A stretch of DNA of 64,000 bases, from contig DATJJY010000156.1 of NCBI GenBank assembly GCA_035491895.1, positions 1 to 64,000 of the forward strand, read 5' to 3'. This document shows, one piece after another, positions 37,227 through 43,662 of this stretch. Each line of letters starts with the position of its first letter. Position 1 is the stretch's first letter. The stretch comes from DASTHG01 sp035491895. GTDB lineage: Bacteria > Gemmatimonadota > Gemmatimonadetes > Gemmatimonadales > GWC2-71-9. The notes beneath the pieces were generated by a model. It was not told the DNA's origin and did no database searches. It saw only the letters and a program-made list of their open reading frames with translations. The position numbers and the translations under genes were made by a program.

Positions 37227-38294
37227 GTGCTGATCGTCGACGACAGCGCGTTGATGCGGCGCGTGCTGTCCGACGTACTGGGTGGCGAGCGCGGCGATGG
37301 ACCGTTCCGCGTCGTCGGATGGGCGCGCGACGGGTTCGACGCGGTGCGCAAGGTGCACCAGCTGGAGCCCGAGCTGGTGACCATGGATCTCGAGATGCCG
37401 GAGCTCGATGGGCTGGGCGCGATCGGGTACATCATGTCGGAGACGCCGCGACCGATCGTCGTCATCAGCGCCCACGCCGGCCCCGGTACCGAGGCGGCGA
37501 TCCGGGCGCTGGAGCTCGGAGCGGTGGAGATCGTCGCCAAGCCGGTCGATGGGAGCCGCGACGCGCTGCTCGCCCTGGCGCCGCGCCTCATCGCGGCAGC
37601 CCGGGCGGCGTTGGCCGCCGACGTCTCACGGCTGTCGGTGCTGGCGCGACCGCCGACCCCGGCGCCGCGCGCGCCGGCGTTGGAGCTGGGACGGCGCGCC
37701 CAGCTGGCGCTCGCGATCGCGGCGTCGACCGGTGGGCCGCGCGCGCTGGCGGAGGTGATCCCGCGGCTGCGCACCGGGCTGCACACGGCGGTGCTCGTCG
37801 TCCAGCACATGCCGCCGCGCTTCACGCGCAGCCTCGCGGAGCGCCTCAGCAGCATGAGTGCGCTGCGCGTCGTGGAAGCGGACGCGGGGACGCCGCTCGT
37901 CGCCGATACGGCGTATGTGGCGCCGGGCGATTATCATATGCGGGTGGTGGCGGCCGAAGATGGACCGGTGATCTCGCTGGACCAGGGCCCGCCGGTGTGG
38001 GGCGTCCGACCCGCGGCCGATCCATTGTTCCGCTCCGTCGCCGAGCTGTTCGGCCCGCGCGCCGTCGGCGTCGTGTTGACGGGAATGGGGCGGGACGGCG
38101 CCGATGGGTTGCGCGCCATCCATGACGCCGGAGGCGGCGGTCTCGCGCAGGACAAAGACAGCGCGGTGATCGCCGGGATGCCGTCGGCGGCCGTTCAGGC
38201 GGGCGGGGTCGATGCCGTGGTTCCGCTCGTGCAGATCGCCGAACGGGCGGGCGTCGAGCTGGTGCGGCGCGGCGCGATGCCGGCGGTGCGATGA
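37227..38294 (+). CDS. cheB: CheB methylesterase response regulator
   Basis: About 355 residues: an N-terminal receiver (DD of LIVDDSALMRR, phospho-acceptor in VTMDLEMPELDG, Lys in AKPVDG), a linker (about 120-150) and the methylesterase domain with the catalytic Ser in AASTGGP, His in VQHMPP and Asp in LTGMGRDGADG. The GTG at 37227 falls exactly on the first beta-strand, so the true start might lie upstream in the same frame; no ATG is close. The gene follows cheD by 13 bp. CheB is activated by CheA. Confidence 0.94.
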   Translation: MLIVDDSALMRRVLSDVLGGERGDGPFRVVGWARDGFDAVRKVHQLEPELVTMDLEMPELDGLGAIGYIMSETPRPIVVISAHAGPGTEAAIRALELGAVEIVAKPVDGSRDALLALAPRLIAAARAALAADVSRLSVLARPPTPAPRAPALELGRRAQLALAIAASTGGPRALAEVIPRLRTGLHTAVLVVQHMPPRFTRSLAERLSSMSALRVVEADAGTPLVADTAYVAPGDYHMRVVAAEDGPVISLDQGPPVWGVRPAADPLFRSVAELFGPRAVGVVLTGMGRDGADGLRAIHDAGGGGLAQDKDSAVIAGMPSAAVQAGGVDAVVPLVQIAERAGVELVRRGAMPAVR

Positions 38295-38698
38295 GCCTCG
38301 GCTTCCTGCTGGTGCGGGCGGAGCGGCGCGCGTACGGGCTGCCGCTCGAGCACGTCGTCGAGGTGGCGGATCTCGCCGAGGTGATGGACGTGCCCCGCGC
38401 GGACCCGTCGGTGCGGGGCCTGACGCCGCTGCGGGGGAAGCTCGTGCCGCTGGTGCATCTGGGAGCGTTCCTCGGTGGGCGCGAGCCTCCGGACCAGCGC
38501 GGGCGCGCGGCGGTGCTGGTCGAGCTGGCCGGCCGCTACCTCGCGCTCGAAGTGGATGATGCGGACGAGGTGATTCGTGGCGCCTCCCTGCCGCTCCCCG
38601 ACGGCGAGTCGTTGCCGTGGGCTATCGGCGTGGCGGCGCGCACGTCCGGTCTCGTGCCGATCCTCGATCTCGACGCGCTGGGAGAGCGGATCCGATGA
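38291..38698 (+). CDS. CheW-like adaptor protein (second)
   Basis: A 135-residue CheW-domain protein (LLVRAERRAYGLPLEHVVEV, VRGLTPLRGKLVPLVHLG, YLALEVDDADEVI). It begins with an ATG overlapping the cheB stop by 4 bp and ends overlapping the next cheW by 4 bp. Compared with the third CheW it is shorter and more divergent, so it may serve a different receptor set or act as a competitor. Confidence 0.87.
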   Translation: MSLGFLLVRAERRAYGLPLEHVVEVADLAEVMDVPRADPSVRGLTPLRGKLVPLVHLGAFLGGREPPDQRGRAAVLVELAGRYLALEVDDADEVIRGASLPLPDGESLPWAIGVAARTSGLVPILDLDALGERIR

Positions 38699-39180
38699 CG
38701 ACGGCGACGACGGGCGACGACGTTCAGCTCGTCACCTTCCGGGTGGCGGGGCAGGAGTTTGCGTTCAACATCTTCCAGGTCGAGCGCATCCTGCGCTACG
38801 AGGCGCCCGCCAAGCTCCCCAAGGCGCCGGAGTTCCTGGAAGGGGTACTCCAGTATCAGGGCGACCCGGTGCCGGTGATCGATCTGCGCAAGCGGCTCGG
38901 GGTCGCCGCGCCGCTGAAGGACGAGACGCGGACGATCGTGCTCGATTGGGAATCGTCCCGGATCGGCGTCGTCGTGGATGCGGTGACCGAGGTGCTGCAG
39001 GTCGCGGCCGCCGACGTCAGCCAGCCGCCGGCGATCGTGAAAGGGCTGGCTGCCGAGTACATCAACGGCCTGGTCGGGCGGGAGGGCCGAACCATCATCG
39101 TACTGAATACGGGGAAGCTCCTGGCCTCGAAGGAAAAGCTCGCGCTGGCGACCGCGCTGGCGGAAACGGCCGGCGCGTGA
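38695..39180 (+). CDS. cheW: CheW adaptor protein (third)
   Basis: A 161-residue CheW with the best match to canonical CheW in the window: LVTFRVAGQEFAFNIFQVERILR, FLEGVLQYQGDPVPVIDLRKRLG, IGVVVDAVTEVL and EYINGLVGREGRTIIVLNTGKLL. ATG start with 4-bp overlap. It probably links the cluster's CheA to a receptor array encoded elsewhere. Confidence 0.93.
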   Translation: MTTATTGDDVQLVTFRVAGQEFAFNIFQVERILRYEAPAKLPKAPEFLEGVLQYQGDPVPVIDLRKRLGVAAPLKDETRTIVLDWESSRIGVVVDAVTEVLQVAAADVSQPPAIVKGLAAEYINGLVGREGRTIIVLNTGKLLASKEKLALATALAETAGA

Positions 39181-40046
39181 GTCGCGAGTCTCCCGCCGTC
39201 GCGCTGCGCGCCGAATACGACGGCATCGTGCAGCGTCTCGACACCGCCGGCAACCAGGCGGAGCGCGACGCCGTCAAGCGGGACATCATCGCGTTCTTCA
39301 AGCAGGTCGACGGCCTGCTCGCCGAGCTGGGGACGCTGAAGGAGGACATCCGCGTCCTCGTCGACAAGTACAAACAGCTGCAGGCGGCGTCGAGCTCCGA
39401 GGCAGCGGCGCCGGAATTCACCGGCATCCGGCCCGCCGTCAAAGCCGACCACATCGGGGCCTCTACGTACATCGAGAAGGGCTGGAGCTTGATCTCGCTC
39501 GGCGATCACGATGGTGCGATCGCCGCCCTCGAGAAGGCGCTGCAGCTCTCCCCCGGCGAGACGCAGGCGGAATCGCTGCTCGGCTGGGCGCAGATGCTCC
39601 ACGGCGACTACGACGATGCGCTCTCGACCTTCCAGAAGGTCCTCATGAAGGAGCCGGCGAACTCGCTCGCGCGCATCAACGTCGGCTACATCTGTCTCAA
39701 GAAGCGGATCTTCGGCGAAGCGATCGAGCACCTCTCCAAGGCGATCCGGCTCGACAACGACAAGAAGGCCACGCTCTACGCCCACTTCTATCTCGGCCTC
39801 GTGTACTTGAGCCGCGAGATGTACGAAGACGCGCAGACGTTCTTCCAGAAGACGCTCAACCTGGGGCCCAACCTGATCGAGGCCTACTACGAGCTGGGGC
39901 GGGCGTACTGGTTCGGCGGCGACAAGGACCGCGCGCGCCGCACCTGGGAAGAAGGCTTCAAGGCGAACAAGTTCAACCCGTGGGGCAAGCGCTGTCAGAT
40001 GACGCTCGAAGAAGTGGGCCGGGGAGAAGAGCCGCCGCACCCCTGA
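39177..40046 (+). CDS. TPR protein closing the chemosensory cluster
   Basis: A 289-residue protein from GTG 39177 (4-bp overlap with cheW). Residues 1-70 form a charged coiled coil (AEYDGIVQRLD, DGLLAELGTLKEDIRVLVDKYKQLQ). Residues about 95-270 are TPR (WSLISLGDHDGAIAALEKALQLSP, YLGLVYLSREMYEDAQTFFQKTL). No signal peptide. It is the last gene before a fresh promoter at 40061, so it is likely part of the same transcript as the che genes. Function unknown. Confidence 0.88.
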   Translation: MSRESPAVALRAEYDGIVQRLDTAGNQAERDAVKRDIIAFFKQVDGLLAELGTLKEDIRVLVDKYKQLQAASSSEAAAPEFTGIRPAVKADHIGASTYIEKGWSLISLGDHDGAIAALEKALQLSPGETQAESLLGWAQMLHGDYDDALSTFQKVLMKEPANSLARINVGYICLKKRIFGEAIEHLSKAIRLDNDKKATLYAHFYLGLVYLSREMYEDAQTFFQKTLNLGPNLIEAYYELGRAYWFGGDKDRARRTWEEGFKANKFNPWGKRCQMTLEEVGRGEEPPHP

Positions 40047-40060
40047 CCGACACTAACTCC

Positions 40061-40089
40061 TTGACGGTGTTCGCATTACGGGGTAAAAT
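40061..40089 (+). promoter_or_regulatory. Strong sigma-70-type promoter
   Basis: TTGACG (40061-40066), a spacer of exactly 17 bases and TAAAAT (40084-40089), the best promoter match in the window. The start codon at 40099 lies 9 bases after the -10, so the transcript starts about at the ATG and is probably leaderless. It should also serve the tRNA-Val at 40299. Confidence 0.8.
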
Positions 40090-40098
40090 CCGGGCTTC

Positions 40099-40284
40099 AT
40101 GTCAGAGCCAACACTCGCCCGCTCCCGCCTGCGGTATGGGCCGCGCAATTTCGCTTTGCTGGGCGCCGCCCTGGTGAGCGTCGTCGTCGGCTACGTGCTG
40201 CTCGCCGGTGGCTCGACTGTTGCAGCGCCGGTCTTGCTGGTCTTGGGGTATTGCGTGTTTTTCCCGGTCGGTCTGGCCCTCTAA
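40099..40284 (+). CDS. Small two-helix membrane protein (DUF3098-like)
   Basis: A 61-residue protein with a short basic N-terminus (RSRLRYGPRNFALLG) and two hydrophobic helices (about 18-36 and 41-60, ending GYCVFFPVGLAL). The layout and the closing Pro-Gly-Leu pattern resemble the DUF3098 family of small membrane proteins. Function unknown. No ribosome site precedes it; the promoter geometry suggests leaderless translation. It lies 14 bp before tRNA-Val. Confidence 0.75.
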   Translation: MSEPTLARSRLRYGPRNFALLGAALVSVVVGYVLLAGGSTVAAPVLLVLGYCVFFPVGLAL

Positions 40285-40298
40285 CGTCTCGCGTGAAC

Positions 40299-40373
40299 GG
40301 GCGAATAGCTCAGTTGGTTCAGAGCGCCTGCCTTACACGCAGGAAGTCGGGGGTTCGAATCCCTCTTCGCCCA
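40299..40373 (+). tRNA. tRNA-Val (TAC)
   Basis: Cloverleaf with acceptor GGGCGAA/TTCGCCC, T8 A9, D arm GCTC, anticodon stem CCTGC/GCAGG with loop CTTACAC (anticodon TAC, reads GTA and GTG) and T arm GGGGG/CCCTC with TTCGAAT. Discriminator A; CCA not encoded. Probably transcribed from the promoter at 40061. Confidence 0.97.
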
Positions 40374-40394
40374 CTGGGGTAAGATTGCACACAC

Positions 40395-40411
40395 GGAGGA
40401 ATGAAAGCGTG
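40395..40411 (+). promoter_or_regulatory. Ribosome binding site that sets the start of the exported TPR gene
   Basis: GGAGGA at 40395-40400 is followed by 8 bases and then GTG at 40409. An ATG directly after the site is in another frame and meets a stop after three codons, so the GTG, which begins a signal peptide, is chosen. Confidence 0.65.
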
Positions 40412-42232
40412 AGAGTGCTTCGCGTACTGGCCGTTCTCACGGCTGGCGCCGCCGGGAGTCTTGCGGCCCAGCTCGCGGCTCCGCAACCGACGGAGAAGCT
40501 GCTGATTCTGCCCTTGAGCGTCACGACGCCGGCGGATTCGGCGGCGAGCATCGCCACGACGGACGCCGCGCGGGCGCGACTCATTTCGCTCGCGCGCTAC
40601 AAGGTCAACGTCATTCCGAAGCAGAAGATCTGCGAGGTGCTGGCGCAGTCCGGTTTCGGGTGTGACGTCCTGATCACCGCCCAGCAGGCGGAACAGCTCG
40701 CGAAGGCGCTCGGCATCAATTCGTGGACGTCCGGCCTGCTCACGCATTCCGGAAACGTGTACGTCGCGAAGTTCCATATCACCTCCGGTGCGTCCGGGTT
40801 CGCCTCTACGTTCACGATCAACGGCGGGGCGACCCCCGCAGCGCTCGGCGAGGCAATCGCCCAGCGGCTCGTGAACATCGTCAAAGCCGCGGAGTTCGCC
40901 CGCAGCTGCAACGACCAACGCAGTCACAACGCACTCGATCGGGCCCTCGCAGAAGCGCGCAAGGCGTTTACGATCGAGCCGAACCTCGCGGAAGCGTGGA
41001 CCTGCATCGCCTCGGTGCACGAGGTGAAGCGCTCCCCGGCCGACAGCATGGTTCATGCATACCAGGGCGCATTGAAGGGCGATTCGGCCAACTCCGGAGT
41101 GTGGAGTCGACTGGCGAACCTGCAGATGGCGAAGGGAGATACTGACGGCTCTCTCGGCACGTACGCACTAGAATTGCAGCAGAACCCGGCCGACAAGAGC
41201 CTGCGCCTTGCGCTCGCCAATCAGCAGCTGCAGCGCAAGCACTACGCCGAGGCAATGAGCCTCGTGGCTGACGGGCTCAAGCTCGCGCCCGCCGACCAGC
41301 AATTGACCGATACGCGCAAACGGATCGCCCTGGACGGTGCGGCGAACGCGACCGATCCGGCGGTGCTGAAGGCGATGTCCGAAACCCTGCTGGCGTTCAT
41401 GCGTCAGGAGGCGGACGCCGACACGACCAAGCTCGCCGACACGAACAACCTCAAGCTGGCGATCGGAACGGCCCAGAAGGTCAGCGATACCGCTGCGTAC
41501 GTCTGGTGGGCTCGGCAAGCTGTCCGTCACTACCCGACGTCTATTCCGTTCATGAAGCAGCTGGCTGGCGCCTATCTGCTCGCCGGACCAATGGATTCGG
41601 CCATGGCCTATTACCGGAAGGCACTGGCCGGGAACCCGAACGACGTGCAGACGAGCCTCTTGATAGCGAAGACGATCGTCGACAACGCGGTCTGGGACAC
41701 GACGAAGTCAGGGCCGTGCCAGCGCAACAAGGACACAGTGTGCCTGCGGCGCCTGCGTGAGCCGTTCGCCGCGAAGATCAATCCCGCGCGACAGTATCTC
41801 ACAGTCGGCTATGCCGCGGCCGATACCGGGCTGCGGCTCACTGCCGATGTCGTGGGGCTGCAGGGTGGATCGAAACTCGCGCAGGCCGGTGCCTACGACG
41901 ACGCACTGGGGTGGCTCGATCAGCTGTTGGCAAACCTGGGGCCTGCGACGGGGGATACGACCGGTGCGAAGCATCAGATTCGTACCCAGGCGAGCTTCTG
42001 GTTCGGGATCTCGACCGCGCTCTCGCTGGGCGGTCCCTACGGGATCATGGTCAAGGAAAAGAGCTGCGATCAGGCGAAGACGATCAACGATCGGATCAAC
42101 CGCGGGATTCAGTCGATCGATTTCGGCGGACGGGTCGCGCCCAGCGTCGCCATACAAATGAGAGGCATCCTGAATCAGTACGCGGCGAACATGCCGAAGG
42201 TGAAGCAGGCATTCCACTGCAAGAATTTCTGA
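40409..42232 (+). CDS. Exported TPR-repeat protein
   Basis: A 607-residue protein with an N-terminal signal peptide (VRVLRVLAVLTAGAAGSLAAQ, cut probably after an Ala near residue 20). Residues 25-160 form a mixed alpha-beta region that resembles a periplasmic nucleotide-free sensor or TolB-N-like fold (LLILPLSVTTPADSAA, ITAQQAEQLAKALGINSWTSGLL). The rest is mostly TPR (WSRLANLQMAKGDTDGSLGTYALELQQNP). A Cys pair near residues 435-445 (GPCQRNKDTVC) may form a disulfide. It is flanked by tRNA-Val and tRNA-Asp and is not in the che or dcw operons. Function unknown; location periplasmic or outer membrane by inference. Confidence 0.82.
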   Translation: MRVLRVLAVLTAGAAGSLAAQLAAPQPTEKLLILPLSVTTPADSAASIATTDAARARLISLARYKVNVIPKQKICEVLAQSGFGCDVLITAQQAEQLAKALGINSWTSGLLTHSGNVYVAKFHITSGASGFASTFTINGGATPAALGEAIAQRLVNIVKAAEFARSCNDQRSHNALDRALAEARKAFTIEPNLAEAWTCIASVHEVKRSPADSMVHAYQGALKGDSANSGVWSRLANLQMAKGDTDGSLGTYALELQQNPADKSLRLALANQQLQRKHYAEAMSLVADGLKLAPADQQLTDTRKRIALDGAANATDPAVLKAMSETLLAFMRQEADADTTKLADTNNLKLAIGTAQKVSDTAAYVWWARQAVRHYPTSIPFMKQLAGAYLLAGPMDSAMAYYRKALAGNPNDVQTSLLIAKTIVDNAVWDTTKSGPCQRNKDTVCLRRLREPFAAKINPARQYLTVGYAAADTGLRLTADVVGLQGGSKLAQAGAYDDALGWLDQLLANLGPATGDTTGAKHQIRTQASFWFGISTALSLGGPYGIMVKEKSCDQAKTINDRINRGIQSIDFGGRVAPSVAIQMRGILNQYAANMPKVKQAFHCKNF

Positions 42233-42236
42233 CGCA

Positions 42237-42265
42237 TTGAGTTGCCCCGGAGGCAGGCATATATT
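42237..42265 (+). promoter_or_regulatory. Promoter of tRNA-Asp
   Basis: TTGAGT (42237-42242), 17-base spacer, TATATT (42260-42265); the tRNA begins 17 bases later. The -35 starts 4 bases after the stop of the TPR gene. Confidence 0.75.
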
Positions 42266-42282
42266 CCGGCGCTCGCGTTCGT

Positions 42283-42356
42283 GGGGCTGTAGCTCAGCTG
42301 GTTAGAGTGCCGGTCTGTCACACCGGAGGTCGCGGGTTCGAGCCCCGTCAGCCCCG
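42283..42356 (+). tRNA. tRNA-Asp (GTC)
   Basis: Acceptor GGGGCTG/CAGCCCC, D arm GCTC, anticodon stem CCGGT/ACCGG with loop CTGTCAC (anticodon GTC), T arm GCGGG/CCCGT with loop TTCGAGC. Discriminator G, as required for Asp. CCA not encoded. Confidence 0.97.
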
Positions 42357-42387
42357 CCTGAACCCCGACCCGGGGAGCCTGAATCTG

Positions 42388-42428
42388 CGGCTCCGTCTGC
42401 AACAACAGACGGAGCCGTCTGTTTTGTG
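42388..42428 (+). terminator. Strong rho-independent terminator overlapping the rsmH start
   Basis: A perfect 12-bp stem, CGGCTCCGTCTG (42388-42399) with CAGACGGAGCCG (42406-42417), a 6-base loop and a TCTGTTTTGTG tail. It should end the tRNA-Asp transcript. The GTG of rsmH (42426) lies in the tail, and the only Shine-Dalgarno-like GGAG (42411-42414) lies in the stem. Confidence 0.88.
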
Positions 42429-43358
42429 ATCACCTCCTTTCATGTCCCCGTGTTGTCCCGCGCCGTGGCCGATTGGGCCGCCGGCGGCCGCCGGGCCGTG
42501 GACGCCACTGCGGGTGGGGGCGGGCACACCGCGTTGCTCCGCGCGGCGGGCGCCACGGTGCTCGCGATCGATCGGGATCCGGTCGCACTCGCCGCGGCGC
42601 AGGCAGCGCTCGACGATACCGGGATCACCTGGCTCGAAGCGCCGTTCGCGTCCGATAAGTCGCTCGACGCGGTGCGCGCCTTTCGCCCCGATCGCATCCT
42701 GCTCGACCTCGGGGTGTCCTCCCACCAGCTCGATGACGCCACCCGGGGCTTCTCCTTCCGCCCCGGCGCCCCGCTCGACATGCGAATGACTCCGGGAAAG
42801 GGACCGACGGCGGCCGACGTCCTCAATAGTTGGTCCGACCAGCAGCTGGAGACGGCATTTCGGGAGTCTGCCGATGAACCGCGCGCGCGGGCGCTCGCCC
42901 GGGCGGTCGTGCGGCGGCGGCGGCGCGCGCCGTTCGCCACGAGCGACGACCTCGTGAATGCGATTCGAGAAGTGCTGGGGCCCCGGTCGGGGCCGAGTGA
43001 CTTCGCGCGACTGTTTCAGGCGGTGCGTATCAGCGTGAACGACGAGCGGGGGCAGCTGGCCCATGCCCTCCCGGCGTTGCGGGATGCGCTCGTCCCGGAC
43101 GGCCGGCTCGGCGTCATCAGTTATCATTCGGGCGAGGATCGCCTTGTGAAACAGACCTTTCGCGACTGGGCACGGGCGTGTGTCTGTCCGCCACGGCAGC
43201 CGGTCTGCACCTGCCGCGGACGGCCGCTCGGGCGGCTGCTGACGAAGAAGGCCGTGTCGCCGGACGCCAAGGAAATCGCAGCCAATCCGCGCGCGCGGTC
43301 GGCGCGGTTCCGCGCGTTCGCGACGGCGAGTGGGCCAGCGGGGGACGATGAGGCTTAG
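42426..43358 (+). CDS. rsmH: 16S rRNA m4C1402 methyltransferase
   Basis: A 310-residue SAM-dependent methyltransferase. The N-terminus FHVPVL, the SAM loop DATAGGGGHT and DRDP, LLDLGVSSHQLDDATRGFSF, DMRM and the C-terminal ISYHSGEDRLVK block are diagnostic. The GTG at 42426 is chosen because a later GTG would remove the conserved HVPVL. It heads the dcw cluster, but mraZ, normally upstream, is missing. It overlaps ftsL by 11 bp. Confidence 0.96.
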   Translation: MITSFHVPVLSRAVADWAAGGRRAVDATAGGGGHTALLRAAGATVLAIDRDPVALAAAQAALDDTGITWLEAPFASDKSLDAVRAFRPDRILLDLGVSSHQLDDATRGFSFRPGAPLDMRMTPGKGPTAADVLNSWSDQQLETAFRESADEPRARALARAVVRRRRRAPFATSDDLVNAIREVLGPRSGPSDFARLFQAVRISVNDERGQLAHALPALRDALVPDGRLGVISYHSGEDRLVKQTFRDWARACVCPPRQPVCTCRGRPLGRLLTKKAVSPDAKEIAANPRARSARFRAFATASGPAGDDEA

Positions 43359-43659
43359 GGGCCGGCACTGGTTCTTCATCTGGCTCGTCGCGGCGTGCGC
43401 GGCGCTGTGGCTCGTCATCTGGCGCCAGACCGACGGTTTCCGCACGGCCCGCGCCCTGGGCGAGGTGCGGGAGCAGCGCGCCGTGCTCGAAGGCCAGCGG
43501 GCCAATCTCGAATCCCGAATCCGTGCCGGCCAAAGTCGGGAACAGCTGATCCCCCGCGCCGCCCGGCTGGGGCTGCGCGCCGCCCGCGACTCCGAGATTT
43601 TCCGGATTACAGCTCCGGCACAGGCGCCCCCGCCGCCGGCCCCTTCGTCCGGCCCCTGA
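43348..43659 (+). CDS. ftsL: Cell division protein FtsL-like
   Basis: A 103-residue bitopic protein: short basic N-terminus (MRLRGRHW), one membrane helix (about 9-27) and a periplasmic coiled coil (EVREQRAVLEGQRANLESRI) followed by a Pro-rich tail. Sequence conservation is low in this family; position between rsmH and ftsI and the topology give the assignment. FtsL forms a complex with FtsB and FtsQ and activates FtsWI. Confidence 0.85.
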   Translation: MRLRGRHWFFIWLVAACAALWLVIWRQTDGFRTARALGEVREQRAVLEGQRANLESRIRAGQSREQLIPRAARLGLRAARDSEIFRITAPAQAPPPPAPSSGP

Positions 43660-43662
43660 GCC

